NCBI GenBank assembly: GCA_020401865.1
Contig: JADCAS010000010.1
Coordinates: 1-46,268, forward strand
Direction of reading: 5' to 3'
Source: Phenylobacterium sp.
GTDB taxonomy: Bacteria; Pseudomonadota; Alphaproteobacteria; Caulobacterales; Caulobacteraceae
Length of the DNA: 46,268 bases
Made by a program: the position numbers and the translations under genes. Shown piece after piece: positions 1-8,593 of this stretch; the stretch's first letter is position 1; each line of letters opens with the position of its first letter. The notes under the pieces were generated by a model that was not told the origin of the DNA, ran no database searches, and saw only the letters and a program-made list of their open reading frames with translations.

Positions 1-156
1 CAGCTTGGCGTCCGCGAACTCCGCCATGTCCGTGCAGTCCTCCGCCCCGCAAAGAACCGCCGCCAGAGCCACGAACATCACTTCCAACAGATCATGACGC
101 GCGTTGCTCGCTCGCGGGTCCGGAACCTCCGAGAAGAAAGCTTCGAAATCTCCCAT
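1..156 (-). CDS. ISAs1-family transposase, N-terminal part (runs off window)
   Basis: Reading back from the ATG at 156 gives 52 codons to the window edge. The peptide starts MGDFEAFFSEVPDPRASNAR and continues with an ALAAVLCGAEDCTDMAEFA segment. This is the recognisable N-terminal region of ISAs1-family DDE transposases (a PDPR turn, then an alanine-rich helix ending in CGAE and DMAEF). The catalytic DDE core lies outside the window, so intactness cannot be judged. The RBS-like GGGAG sits just upstream of the ATG. An ISAs1-type element usually has a short terminal inverted repeat upstream of the gene; CAGGGGAATCGC, read on the minus strand from position 233, is a candidate outer end. Whether the IS is complete is unknown. 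Confidence 0.75.
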   Translation of the reverse strand, partial: MGDFEAFFSEVPDPRASNARHDLLEVMFVALAAVLCGAEDCTDMAEFADAKL

Positions 157-233
157 GGGAGTCTCCCAAAACAAGGAAGACACCCTCAGAATCCAGTTTG
201 CCCAGATCACTCAAGCCAAATGCGATTCCCCTG

Positions 234-274
234 CCCCAAGGGGGAGCTCCGACCGAAGGTCGGTGAGGGGGTCA
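234..274. repeat. REP-like palindromic intergenic repeat, copy A
   Basis: A 41-bp block containing the hairpin CCGACC-GAA-GGTCGG (250-264) beside a CCCC-AA-GGGG palindrome. Its reverse complement is identical over all 41 bases to 7169-7209, so this is a dispersed repeat family. The block supplies the stop codon of the gene ending at 272. It may also act as a terminator or mRNA 3'-end stabiliser for that gene, which is inference. Confidence 0.75.
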
Positions 275-1174
275 GCGGCGCCGGGGGATGAAGACCTCGA
301 CGCCGGGGCCAACCCCGCGGGCGGCGGCGTAGTTCCCCATGTTCAGGGCGAGGCTCATCCGACCCCGGGAGTCCGGGTAGAGCAGCACGGCGCCCTCCGG
401 CACGTCGCTGAAGGTACGGACATAGGGCGCCGGCTCCGGCCGGCCGGCGACGGTCAGAGGCACGGTCTCGCCCAGCCGCCAGCCCAGGCCCGCGAAGGCC
501 TCGGCGGAGAGGTCGAGGATCAGATTGCCATAGGGCCCATCCGTGCCGATCGCCCGGGCGTGGACCCCGTCCGCGCCCATCCGGGGCGGGGCGAGGTCCA
601 GCCGGATCAGGGTCTTCGGGTCGATTTCTGGCCCGACCCCCCGCCAGTCGTCGCCGCGGGCCAGGCGCCCGACCACCGGGGCGAAGATATCCCGCCCGTG
701 GAAGGTGGAGGACCGGCGGGCGCCGATCATCCAGGACTCCGCCGTGATCTCGCGGGCCTGGACGATGGGATCGGTCGCGTCGAGCAGGGTGATCAGGCCG
801 TTGTCCGGCAGAACCAGGCTCTGCCCTCGGCGGGTCCGGGCCACGATGGCCCGGCGGGTCGACCCCACCCCGGGGTCCACGACGACGAGGATCACCGCAT
901 CCGCCGCCAGCCAGGGCGCCGAGCCCGCCAGGAGGCGCGCGCCGGCCTCGACGTCATAGGGCGGGACACGGTGGGTGATGTCGAGGAGCCGGGCGTCCGG
1001 GGCGAGGGAGAGGATCACCGCCCGGCAGATGGCGACGGCGTCGTCGATCTCGTCGAAGTCCGACAGGAAACCCACCATCCGCCCCGGGGCGGCGGCGCGC
1101 ACCGGGCCTGCGACGAGGGGCAGGACGAGGCCGGCGGCGAGCAGCCCACGCCGGGATGGGCGAGGGGCGCTCAT
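272..1174 (-). CDS. Exported SAM hydrolase / SAM-dependent halogenase-fold protein (DUF62 family)
   Basis: 300 residues matching the SAM hydroxide adenosyltransferase family, which splits S-adenosylmethionine to adenosine and methionine; fluorinase and chlorinase share the fold. Visible family signatures are SDF near residue 38, DPGVGS at 100-105, PDNG at 123-126, FHGRDIFAP at 158-166 and a TDGPYGN segment near 211. The N-terminus has RRG followed by a hydrophobic stretch ending AAA near residue 29, a probable Tat or Sec leader. Most family members are cytoplasmic, so a leader is unusual because SAM is a cytosolic metabolite. The ATG overlaps the stop of the upstream beta-lactamase-family gene in an ATGA, so the two are probably translationally coupled. 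The aspartate of the usual family motif TDFG is present, but the glycine is replaced. Confidence 0.85.
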   Translation of the reverse strand: MSAPRPSRRGLLAAGLVLPLVAGPVRAAAPGRMVGFLSDFDEIDDAVAICRAVILSLAPDARLLDITHRVPPYDVEAGARLLAGSAPWLAADAVILVVVDPGVGSTRRAIVARTRRGQSLVLPDNGLITLLDATDPIVQAREITAESWMIGARRSSTFHGRDIFAPVVGRLARGDDWRGVGPEIDPKTLIRLDLAPPRMGADGVHARAIGTDGPYGNLILDLSAEAFAGLGWRLGETVPLTVAGRPEPAPYVRTFSDVPEGAVLLYPDSRGRMSLALNMGNYAAARGVGPGVEVFIPRRR

Positions 1175-2430
1175 GCTGCGGGCGTCCGGAGGGCGGCGTA
1201 CAGACGCCGGATGCTGAGCTCCCGAACAGGGGGGCTCCCGGCGCCGGGGATGCTGCCGTTGAGGTTCTGGATCATGCCCACGAAGACGATGTCGTTCGTC
1301 GGGTCGATCCAGAACCAGGTGCCGAACGCCCCGCCCCAGTAGTAGGTGTCGCGACCCTGCGGGGTCCCGGCCGCGGCGGGGTCCTCGATCACGGCGAAGT
1401 CGAGCCCGAAGCCCGTCCCGGACTGGGCGGGGCCGTACAGGTCCACCTTCACCCCGGGCGCCAGGACGCTGCGGCGCATGAGCCGGACGGTCTCCGGCTT
1501 CAGGATCCTCGCGCCCTCCAGTGTCCCTTCGTTCAGCAGAGCCTGAGAGAACCGGAAGTAGTCGGCGGCGGTGGAGAACAGTCCCCCGCTTCCCGACAGG
1601 AAGACCGGCGGCGTGACCGGTATGGCCTGGGGCGGACCGGCGACAATCCGGCCCTCCCGGTAGGTATGGATGCGGGCGACCCGGGCCGCCTTGGCCGCGG
1701 GGACATGCAGGCCGGTGTCGACCATCTTCAGCGGCCCGAAGACGTGGCGGTCGAGATAGGCGTCCAGCCGCTCGCCCGAGAGCCGCTCCACCACATGGCC
1801 CTGGATGTCGACGCTGGGGCCATACCGCCAGTCCGACCCGGGCTGGGCGGCGAGCGGCAGGGCGGCGAGGCGGCGGATCATCTCCTTCAGGTCCCCGGCC
1901 CGCAGGCCCGCCTGGGCGTAGCCGGCGCTGACGTCAAACCCGGCGGTATGGCTCATCAGCTGGGCCATGGTCATGGGCGAGGCCTGAGGGACGAGGGACC
2001 CGTCCGCCGCCTTCACCTTGAGGCCTGCGAACTCCGGGATGTGCCGCTCCACGGGGTCTTCCAGCTTCCAGAGCCCCTTCTCCCAGAGCTGCATCATGGC
2101 CACGCCGGCCACCGGCTTGGTCATGGAGGCGATCCGCCAGATCGTATCCGGCCGGGCCGGGGCGCCGGTCTCCACGTCCGCCAGGCCCCGGGTCTCGAAG
2201 TGGAAGATCTTGCCCTTCCGCGCCGCCAGGGTGGTGACCCCGGCCAGCTGGCCGCGATCGACCAGGTCCTGGAGGTCGGCCGAGAGAGACTTCAGGCCGG
2301 CCGGATCGAACCCGGCGGCGCCCGCGGAAGCGAGCGGCAGGGCCGGGACCGCGGCGCGCGCTGTCCCCCCGAGGGTCACCAGGGGCGCGGCCGAGGCGAC
2401 GACGAGGAGGTTGCGACGAGTCATCTGCAT
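1171..2430 (-). CDS. Serine beta-lactamase-family hydrolase / esterase (class C-like, EstB type)
   Basis: 419 residues from the ATG at 2430, chosen because GGGAG lies 7 nt upstream; ATGs at 2436 and 2424 are alternatives. A TRRNLL motif and an alanine-rich stretch ending near residue 27 indicate a Tat-type export signal. SMTK at 102-105 is the SxxK nucleophile motif and YGPS near 203 is the second active-site tyrosine motif. WGGAFGT in the C-terminal part takes the place of the KTG box, as in EstB-type esterases. The family cleaves esters, D-amino-acid amides or beta-lactams, and resistance cannot be claimed from sequence. It is coupled to the downstream SAM-hydrolase gene. It is divergent from the hydrolase gene at 2447 with only 16 bp between start codons. 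Confidence 0.88.
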   Translation of the reverse strand: MQMTRRNLLVVASAAPLVTLGGTARAAVPALPLASAGAAGFDPAGLKSLSADLQDLVDRGQLAGVTTLAARKGKIFHFETRGLADVETGAPARPDTIWRIASMTKPVAGVAMMQLWEKGLWKLEDPVERHIPEFAGLKVKAADGSLVPQASPMTMAQLMSHTAGFDVSAGYAQAGLRAGDLKEMIRRLAALPLAAQPGSDWRYGPSVDIQGHVVERLSGERLDAYLDRHVFGPLKMVDTGLHVPAAKAARVARIHTYREGRIVAGPPQAIPVTPPVFLSGSGGLFSTAADYFRFSQALLNEGTLEGARILKPETVRLMRRSVLAPGVKVDLYGPAQSGTGFGLDFAVIEDPAAAGTPQGRDTYYWGGAFGTWFWIDPTNDIVFVGMIQNLNGSIPGAGSPPVRELSIRRLYAALRTPAA

Positions 2431-2446
2431 GGGCATGCTCCCGGGA

Positions 2447-3391
2447 ATGAGGACATTGATATCATCGGCGATCCTGCACGGCCCTGGCAGGGCTGCGCAA
2501 CCACCGGCTCGGCGCGCCCTGGCGGGGCTGGCTCTGGCCACCGCCCTGGGGACCGCAGGCCCCACCCTCGCAGCGGCCGCCTGCGCCGGGGTCGCACCGG
2601 GCACAGACCGGCCGGTCCGCAACCTCACCTACCTTCCGCCAACTGCAGGGTTGCCCGCCGCCGTCCACCGCCTCGACCTCTGGCCTGGCGCAAGCCCCCT
2701 GCCCGCCCCCCTGGTGGTCTTTGTCCACGGCGGAACCTGGATGTACGGGGGCAAGTACGCCGGCACCCCGCAACAGGCCCGGGCCTTCCGGGCGGCGGGG
2801 TACGCCTACGCCACGGTGAACTACCGCCTGCGACGGCATGGCCCTCCGCAGGAGGCCGCCCGGGACATCGCCGAGGCCGTGGCCTTCCTGCGGCGGGAGG
2901 CGAAGGGATGCGGGCTGGATCCCGACCGTATCGTCCTGATGGGGCATTCGGCCGGTGCGCACCTGGCCGCTCTGGTGGCCCTGGATGAGTCCTATCTGGA
3001 GGGGGCGGGTGTCCCGCCGGAGGCTGTCCGCGCCGTTGTCCTTCTGGACGCCTATGGCCTGGACATCGCCCTGCACGTCCGCGAGACGGGCGATCCGGTC
3101 TACGCCCGGGTCTTCGGCCCCGACCCGGAAGGCTGGGCGGCTATGTCCCCGGTCAGCCACGCTGCGCCCGGCCGGCGCCCGCCACCCGTGATCCTGCACG
3201 TGGACGGCGACAATTCCGAGACCCCCGGCCAGGCCCGGACCCTGGAGCAGGCCCTTCGCGCCGCCGGCGGCGAGGTCGAGGTGTTCGACGCCGAGGGCGA
3301 GAGCCACAACAGCCTCAACTACGGCTTCGGGGCGCCCGGCGACGAGACCACCCGGCGGACCCTGGACTTCCTGGCCCGGCAGGTGCGTTAA
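2447..3391 (+). CDS. Exported alpha/beta hydrolase (HSL / carboxylesterase-like)
   Basis: 314 residues with a hydrophobic alanine-rich leader around residues 25-46. HGG at 94-96 is the oxyanion-hole motif and GHSAGA at 166-171 places the nucleophile at Ser168. Asp253 (in HVDGD) and His287 (in GESHNS) complete a plausible catalytic triad. This layout fits the BD-FAE/esterase-lipase family that hydrolyses short esters or acyl groups outside the cytoplasm. The start is the ATG at 2447, 16 bp from the divergent beta-lactamase-family start, so the promoter of each gene must lie within or very close to the other's leader. A weak GGCCG-CGG-CGGCC hairpin at 3412-3424, followed by TTAAT, may end the transcript. 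The substrate is unknown. Confidence 0.85.
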   Translation: MRTLISSAILHGPGRAAQPPARRALAGLALATALGTAGPTLAAAACAGVAPGTDRPVRNLTYLPPTAGLPAAVHRLDLWPGASPLPAPLVVFVHGGTWMYGGKYAGTPQQARAFRAAGYAYATVNYRLRRHGPPQEAARDIAEAVAFLRREAKGCGLDPDRIVLMGHSAGAHLAALVALDESYLEGAGVPPEAVRAVVLLDAYGLDIALHVRETGDPVYARVFGPDPEGWAAMSPVSHAAPGRRPPPVILHVDGDNSETPGQARTLEQALRAAGGEVEVFDAEGESHNSLNYGFGAPGDETTRRTLDFLARQVR

Positions 3392-3466
3392 GCGCCGGGC
3401 TTGTCAGGACCGGCCGCGGCGGCCTTAATCGCGACCAGACATCAGACCGGACAGGAAGGACCCCCG

Positions 3467-4792
3467 ATGAACGCCCCGACACCGCCCTCCGCGGGACCGC
3501 TGACCTTCGGCTTCAACCCGCACGACGACATGAACGACCTGCGGATGAGCGAGAAGGCCACGCCGCTCTACGAGCACGTCAAACGCTTCATCGCCGAGAC
3601 GGTCGTGCCCATGCAGAAGGAGTTCCAGGCCCTGGGCGAGGGCCACACCGACCGCTGGACCTTCGCCCCAGGCCAGCTCGACGTGCTGGAAAAGGCCAAG
3701 GACCAGGCCAAGAAGGAGGGCCTCTGGAACTTCTTCCTGCCCGACGCCGAGACCGGCGAGGGCCTGTCCAACCTCGACTACGCCTACATCGCCGTGGAAC
3801 TGGGCAAGGCGCCCATGGCCTCCGAGGTCATGAACTGCTCGGCGCCGGACACCGGCAACATGGAGGTTCTGGAGCGGGTCGGCACGCCCGAGCAGAAGGA
3901 ACGCTGGCTGAAGCCCTTGCTGAACGGCGAGATCCGCTCGGCCTACGCCATGACCGAGCCGGCGGTGGCCTCCTCCGACGCCAAGAACATCGCCACCCAG
4001 GCGGTGCTGGACGGCGATGAGTGGGTGATCAACGGCGAGAAGTACTACATCTCCGGCGCCGGCGACCCGCGCTGCAAGATCATGATCACCATGGTCCGCA
4101 CCAATCCCGACGCCCCGCCGCACAAGCAGCAGTCGCAGATCCTGGTGCCCATCGATGCGCCCGGGGTGGAGATCCTCGGCCCGATGCACGTCTTCGGCGA
4201 GGACCATGCGCCGCGCGGCCACATGCACATCCGCTTCACCAACGTGCGGGTGCCCAAGTCCAACGTCCTGCTGGGCGAGGGCCGGGGCTTCGAGATCAGC
4301 CAGGTCCGCCTCGGGCCGGGCCGGATCCACCACTGCATGCGGACCATCGGCAAGGCCGAGCGGGCCCTGGACCTCATGGTCCGCCGGGGCCTGTCGCGCG
4401 AAGCCTTCGGCCGCAAGATCGCCTGGCTGGGCGGCAATGTCGAAATCATCTCCAGGGCCCGGATCGACATCGAGGCCATGCGCCTGATGGTGCTCAAGGC
4501 CGCCCGGGCGATGGACGTGCTGGGCAACCGCGAGGCCCGGGTCTGGGTGTCCATGGTCAAGGCCATGGTGCCGGAGAAGGCCTGCCAGATCATCGACCAG
4601 GCCATCCAGATGCACGGCGCCACCGGCATCTCCCAGTGGACGCCCCTGGCGTCGATGTACACGGACGTTCGCCACCTGCGCTTCGCCGACGGCCCGGACG
4701 AGGTCCACCACCTGGTGGTGGGTCGCAACGAGCTGCGGGCCTACGAGGGCGGCGCCGAGGACGTCACCGCCTCGGTCGTCTGGCGGAACTGA
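3467..4792 (+). CDS. Acyl-CoA dehydrogenase
   Basis: 441 residues from an ATG with a good AGGAAGGA ribosome site. It has the three-part acyl-CoA dehydrogenase layout: helical N-terminus, central beta domain with YAMTEPAVASSDAKN (FAD contact), and a C-terminal helical domain with ending motifs GATGIS and ADGPDEVHHLVVGR. It oxidises an acyl-CoA to the 2-enoyl-CoA using FAD and passes electrons to ETF. This long-N-terminal subgroup (about 400-440 residues, opening with a SEK...FI segment) is common in Caulobacterales and actinobacteria among fatty-acid and sterol side-chain catabolic enzymes. Chain-length specificity cannot be read. It is separated by 75 bp from the hydrolase gene and converges with the sirtuin gene. 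Confidence 0.93.
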   Translation: MNAPTPPSAGPLTFGFNPHDDMNDLRMSEKATPLYEHVKRFIAETVVPMQKEFQALGEGHTDRWTFAPGQLDVLEKAKDQAKKEGLWNFFLPDAETGEGLSNLDYAYIAVELGKAPMASEVMNCSAPDTGNMEVLERVGTPEQKERWLKPLLNGEIRSAYAMTEPAVASSDAKNIATQAVLDGDEWVINGEKYYISGAGDPRCKIMITMVRTNPDAPPHKQQSQILVPIDAPGVEILGPMHVFGEDHAPRGHMHIRFTNVRVPKSNVLLGEGRGFEISQVRLGPGRIHHCMRTIGKAERALDLMVRRGLSREAFGRKIAWLGGNVEIISRARIDIEAMRLMVLKAARAMDVLGNREARVWVSMVKAMVPEKACQIIDQAIQMHGATGISQWTPLASMYTDVRHLRFADGPDEVHHLVVGRNELRAYEGGAEDVTASVVWRN

Positions 4793-4811
4793 TCCCGCGG
4801 CGGGGTCCCGG

Positions 4812-4827
4812 GGCGGCGCCAGCCGCC
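4812..4827. terminator. Candidate bidirectional terminator hairpin
   Basis: GGCGGC-GCCA-GCCGCC forms a perfect 6-bp stem with a 4-base loop in the 42-bp gap between two convergent genes (acyl-CoA dehydrogenase and sirtuin). There is no clear T-run, so efficiency is uncertain. Confidence 0.45.
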
Positions 4828-4834
4828 TCGGAGA

Positions 4835-5602
4835 TCAGCCTGGGAAGTTGGCCGGGACCACCTCGGACAGGGTGGGGCCGATCTCGTCGTAGACGACGAG
4901 GTGGGCGTGTTCATCCAGGTCCGTAGGGTCGCGGTTGACGATCACCAGCCGGGCGCCGGCCCGCCGCGCCTGAATGGGAAAGCCCGCCGCCGGCCAGACG
5001 GTGAGGCTTGAACCCAGCACCAGGAAGAGGTCGCAGGACAGGGTCTCTTCCTCCGCCCGGCGCATGGGCCCTTCCGGCATGGCCTGGCCGAAGGAGATGG
5101 TCGCCGTCTTCACGATGCCGGTGCAGTGCCGGCAGGCGGGCAGCTCGCCCCTCTGCTCGAAGGCCGGGCGCAGGTCCTCGATCTCGTGACGCAGGCCGCA
5201 GGCGAGGCAGGTGGCGTAGCTGGCGTTGCCGTGCAGCTCGATCACCCGGTCGGCGGGGATGCCCGAGTGCTGGTGCAGGTTATCGACATTCTGGGTGATG
5301 ACCGCGGTCAGCCGCCCGCTCTCCCAAAGGCGGGCGAGGGCGTAGTGGCCGGCGTTGGGCTCGCGGCCCGTCCAGCCGGCCCGGCCCTGGAAGGCCCGGG
5401 CCCAGGATTCCCGGCGCTTGTCCTCGCTGTTCACGAAATCCTGAAACAGGATCGGCTTCATCCGGCTCCAGACCCCGCCCGGCGATCGGAAGTCCGGAAT
5501 TCCGGATTCCGTGGAGATTCCGGCCCCGGTGAAGGCCACAACCCGCTCTGCAGACCGCAAAATCTGCGCCAGATCGCGCCGTTTTGCCGATTTTTCGCTC
5601 AC
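4835..5602 (-). CDS. Sir2-family NAD-dependent protein deacylase
   Basis: 255 residues from a GTG at 5602 (GGAG about 9 nt upstream). The open frame continues upstream, but longer starts would run into the divergent ammonium transporter gene and would lack family homology. Sirtuin hallmarks are all present: GAGIST at 26-31, TQNVDNLH at 103-110, the catalytic His in ELHG at 122-125, and four zinc cysteines at about 132, 135, 157 and 160. The C-terminal [13 protein letters not shown] and VNRDPT segments bind NAD. The enzyme removes acetyl or other acyl groups from lysines and produces nicotinamide and O-acyl-ADP-ribose. It is convergent with the acyl-CoA dehydrogenase gene. Confidence 0.93.
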   Translation of the reverse strand: MSEKSAKRRDLAQILRSAERVVAFTGAGISTESGIPDFRSPGGVWSRMKPILFQDFVNSEDKRRESWARAFQGRAGWTGREPNAGHYALARLWESGRLTAVITQNVDNLHQHSGIPADRVIELHGNASYATCLACGLRHEIEDLRPAFEQRGELPACRHCTGIVKTATISFGQAMPEGPMRRAEEETLSCDLFLVLGSSLTVWPAAGFPIQARRAGARLVIVNRDPTDLDEHAHLVVYDEIGPTLSEVVPANFPG

Positions 5603-5750
5603 TTCCGGGCTCCGCCTGTCTGCGCCGCTGGACGCCTGCCTGCCGGACCGGCGCCCGGGGCCCCGTTTTTGGGCCTTCCCAGCGACGCCTGATCCTGTAG
5701 CCAAGGACTTCAGGACAACCGCCGGAACGGCGCAAGGGGGGAAGCGGGGA

Positions 5751-7055
5751 ATGCAGCGCACAAGAGTCATGCAAGCGACGGGCCTCGCCCTGGGCCTGGG
5801 GCTCCTCGGGGCGGGCCCGGCCCTGGCCCAGGCGCCTTCGGAGGTGAACTCCGGCGATACGGCCTGGCTGCTCAGCGCCACGGCCCTGGTCCTCCTGATG
5901 ACCCTGCCGGGACTGGCCCTCTTCTACGGCGGCCTGGTGCGCACCAAGAACGTCCTGTCGGTCCTGATGCAGTGCACGGCGGTGGCCTGCCTGGCCTCGG
6001 TGGTCTGGCTGGTCCTCGGCTACTCCCTGGCCTTTTCCGGGACCGCTCCCTTCATCGGCGACCTCGGCCGCGTCGGCCTGATGGGCCTGACCCGAGGCGA
6101 CGTCATCGGGACGGCGCCCGAGATCGTCTTCTTCGCCTTCCAGATGGCCTTCGCCATCATCACCCCCGCCCTGATGATCGGCGCCGTGGTCGAGCGGGTG
6201 AAGTTCGCCGGCCTCCTGGCCTTCTGCGCCGGCTGGCTGGTCCTGGTCTACGCCCCCGTCTGCCACTGGATCTGGGGCGGCGGCTGGATGGCGACCCTGG
6301 GGGTCAAGGACTATGCCGGGGGCCTGGTGGTCCACGCCACGGCGGGGGTCAGCGCCCTCATCCTGGCGAAGGCGGTCGGACCCCGGGACGGCTGGCCCCG
6401 GGACCTGTCGCCGCCGCACAATCCGGGCATGACCATGACCGGCGCCGGCCTCCTGTGGGTGGGCTGGTTCGGATTCAATGGCGGCAGCGCCCTGGCGGCC
6501 AACGCCGACGCGGGCGCGGCCCTGACCGCCACCCACATGGCGGCGGCCTCGGCGGGGCTGGTCTGGGCCCTGATCGAGCACCGACGGTTCGGGCGGGCCA
6601 GCCTGGTCGGCCTCGTCACCGGCGTGGTCGCCGGCCTGGCCACCGTGACCCCGGCCTCGGGCTTCATCAGCCCCCTGGCGGGGCTCTTCCTGGGGGCGCT
6701 GGGCAGCTATCTCTGCTTCGAGGCCGTGACCCTGGTGAAGGCCCGGCTGAAGGTCGATGACAGCCTCGATGTCTTCGCGGTCCACGGGGTGGGCGGCATA
6801 CTGGGGACCCTGATGCTGGCGGGGCTGGCCCACCCCCTCCTGGGCGGGACCGGCTATGCGGAGGGCGTCGGCCTCGCCGGCCAGGCCTGGCGCCAGGCTC
6901 TAGGGGTCGTCGTGGTCTGCGCCTGGTCGGCGGGCGCCAGCCTGGTGCTGATCGCCATCGTCCGGAAGCTGACGGGCCTGCGGGCCAGCGACGAGGTCAT
7001 CGACGAAGGCCTGGACCTCGGCGCCCACGGCGAGCGAGCCTACCACATCAACTGA
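5751..7055 (+). CDS. amt: Ammonium transporter (Amt family)
   Basis: 434 residues from an ATG preceded by GCGGGGA. A cleavable leader ends near AQA (about residue 26) and is followed by eleven hydrophobic segments. Diagnostic motifs are GLALFYGGLVR in the first helices, GVVERVKFAG in the middle, VHATAGVSALILA with one pore histidine, and DVFAVHGVGGILGTL with the second pore histidine. It moves ammonium across the inner membrane. In many proteobacteria amt sits behind glnK, but no PII gene adjoins it here: the upstream neighbour is the divergent sirtuin and the downstream gap holds only repeats. Confidence 0.95.
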   Translation: MQRTRVMQATGLALGLGLLGAGPALAQAPSEVNSGDTAWLLSATALVLLMTLPGLALFYGGLVRTKNVLSVLMQCTAVACLASVVWLVLGYSLAFSGTAPFIGDLGRVGLMGLTRGDVIGTAPEIVFFAFQMAFAIITPALMIGAVVERVKFAGLLAFCAGWLVLVYAPVCHWIWGGGWMATLGVKDYAGGLVVHATAGVSALILAKAVGPRDGWPRDLSPPHNPGMTMTGAGLLWVGWFGFNGGSALAANADAGAALTATHMAAASAGLVWALIEHRRFGRASLVGLVTGVVAGLATVTPASGFISPLAGLFLGALGSYLCFEAVTLVKARLKVDDSLDVFAVHGVGGILGTLMLAGLAHPLLGGTGYAEGVGLAGQAWRQALGVVVVCAWSAGASLVLIAIVRKLTGLRASDEVIDEGLDLGAHGERAYHIN

Positions 7056-7104
7056 GCCGCCGTTGACCCCTTCATCGGGCCTCCCGGGGAACGCCCCCGA
7101 ATTC

Positions 7105-7290
7105 CTCCACCTCTTGAGGGGGAGGTGGACCGCGCAGCGGGCCGGAGGGGGTCAACGGGGCCGGGGATTGACCCCCTCACCGACCTTCGGTCGGAGCTCC
7201 CCCTTGGGGGAGCAATTACAATCCAATTCCTTCCCCCCGGGGGGAGGTGGACCGGGGCAAGGCCCCGGGCCGGAGGGGGTCAGCGGCGCC
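7105..7290. repeat. Cluster of REP-like palindromic repeats filling the amt-purU gap
   Basis: The 234-bp gap between amt and purU has no gene. It holds a composite repeat. Positions 7169-7209 are the inverted identical copy of 234-274, with hairpins CCGACC-TTC-GGTCGG (7180-7194) and GCTCCCCC-TT-GGGGGAGC (7196-7213). On each side lies a GGGGGAGGTGGACCG unit followed by GGCCGGAGGGGGTCA (near 7118-7155 and 7238-7281). The last unit abuts the purU stop codon, just as copy A abuts the stop of the gene at 272. This is typical of non-coding REP or REPIN families in GC-rich Caulobacterales, and the cluster probably ends both convergent transcripts. Confidence 0.75.
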
Positions 7291-8132
7291 TAGTCCGTGA
7301 ACACCACCGTCTTGCGGCCGTTCAGGAGGACCCGGTCCTCCAGCACCCACCGCACCGCCCGGGCCAGCACCCGGCGCTCGATGTCGCGCCCCTTGCGCAC
7401 CAGATCCTTCGGCTGGTCGCGGTGGCTAATCCGCTCCACGTCCTGCTCGATGATCGGGCCCTCGTCGAGGTCGGCGGTGACGAAGTGGGCGGTGGCGCCG
7501 ATCACCTTCACCCCCCGGGCGTGAGCCTGGTGATAGGGCCGCGCGCCCTTGAAGCCGGGCAGGAAGGAATGGTGGATGTTGAGGCACCGTCCGGCCAGGT
7601 GCAGGGCCATGTCCTCGGACAGGATCTGCATGTAGCGCGCCAGGATGACGAGGTCGGTCCCCGTGGCGGCGATCAGGTTGCGCAGCCGCGCCTCCTGGTC
7701 GACCTTGGTCTCGGGGCTCACCGGCAGGTGGTGGAAGGCGATCCCCTTCAGGTCCGTGTGCGGAAAGCTCGCCTCCGGGTGGTTGGAGACCACCGCCGAG
7801 ATGTCCATGGGCAGCTCGCCCTGCCGCCAGCGCCAGATCAGGTCGGCCAGGCAGTGATCGGTCTGGGAGGCCAGGATCATCACCCGCCGTCGGGCCTTGG
7901 GATCGCGCAGGGTCCAGTCCATGGCGAGGTCCTCCGCCAGGGCCTCCAGCCCCGGCCGCACCGCCGCCGCCCCGCCGGGACCGGGGGTGAAGACCACGCG
8001 CATGAAGAAGCGGCCGGTCTCGCCGTCATCGAACTGCTGGGCGTCGACGATGTTGGCGCCGTGCTCAAACAGGAGGGTGGAGACGCGGGCCACGATGCCG
8101 GGCCGGTCGGGACAGGACAGGGTGAGGATCAC
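7290..8132 (-). CDS. purU: Formyltetrahydrofolate deformylase
   Basis: 280 residues from a GTG at 8132 with GGGAG 8 nt upstream. The N-terminal ACT-like regulatory domain opens [16 protein letters not shown]. The C-terminal formyltransferase-fold domain has [18 protein letters not shown], then a [18 protein letters not shown] segment carrying the catalytic histidine and aspartate. It hydrolyses 10-formyl-THF to THF and formate, balancing the one-carbon pool and feeding PurT-type purine synthesis. Length and domain order are normal for PurU. It is convergent with amt and co-directional with the YggT gene upstream. Confidence 0.95.
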   Translation of the reverse strand: MILTLSCPDRPGIVARVSTLLFEHGANIVDAQQFDDGETGRFFMRVVFTPGPGGAAAVRPGLEALAEDLAMDWTLRDPKARRRVMILASQTDHCLADLIWRWRQGELPMDISAVVSNHPEASFPHTDLKGIAFHHLPVSPETKVDQEARLRNLIAATGTDLVILARYMQILSEDMALHLAGRCLNIHHSFLPGFKGARPYHQAHARGVKVIGATAHFVTADLDEGPIIEQDVERISHRDQPKDLVRKGRDIERRVLARAVRWVLEDRVLLNGRKTVVFTD

Positions 8133-8209
8133 GCAGGAGCTCCCGGGACGGGGCGGCGGATACCGCGAAAGGCGCCGGCTGGGAAGGCGGGGGCTTCAGG
8201 CGTCCGGGC

Positions 8210-8497
8210 TCAGAGGGCGCCTAAGAGGTAGGGCAGGAGATAGCGCTGGACGCCCTGCAGGATCAGCAGGGCGAAGATCGGCGTGATGTCCAGCCCGCCG
8301 ATGGGCGGGATGAAGCGCTGCAGGGGCGCGAGCACCGGGGCGGTGACCGCCTCCAGCACCTGCTGGATGCGGCCCACGACCGGGTTGCGCAGGTTGATCA
8401 CGTTGAAGGCGGTCAGCCAGGACATGATCGCCCCGATGATGATCGCCCAGATCATGATCTCGAGCAGGTTGTGCAGGATGAAGTGTATGAAGCCCAT
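8210..8497 (-). CDS. YggT family membrane protein
   Basis: 95 residues with two hydrophobic segments. The family pattern is visible: IHFILHNLLEIMIWAIIIGAI, then a proline-rich turn (APVLAPLQRFIPPIGGLDITPI), then ALLILQGVQRYLL. YggT proteins are small inner-membrane proteins linked to osmotic tolerance, cell division or proton-linked transport in different bacteria, and their precise role is not settled. The start is the ATG at 8497; longer upstream codons in frame lack homology. The gene lies 96 bp from tRNA-Ala on the opposite strand. Confidence 0.88.
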   Translation of the reverse strand: MGFIHFILHNLLEIMIWAIIIGAIMSWLTAFNVINLRNPVVGRIQQVLEAVTAPVLAPLQRFIPPIGGLDITPIFALLILQGVQRYLLPYLLGAL

Positions 8498-8593
8498 GCC
8501 CGCCACATAAGCCGCCCGCCGCGCCCGGGCAAGCCGACGCGAAGGGCCGTCTTGACAGCCCGCCCCCAAAACCGCTTATTCCGCGCCTTCCTT

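Noticed and set aside
1156..2988. 610-residue open frame on the plus strand across the beta-lactamase-family gene
   Set aside because: It is antisense to a gene with clear motifs, has no recognisable domain, and is expected from high GC. The same applies to long opposite-strand frames at 3425-4711, 5280-6833, 14825-16480, 20034-21443 and 24042-26135.
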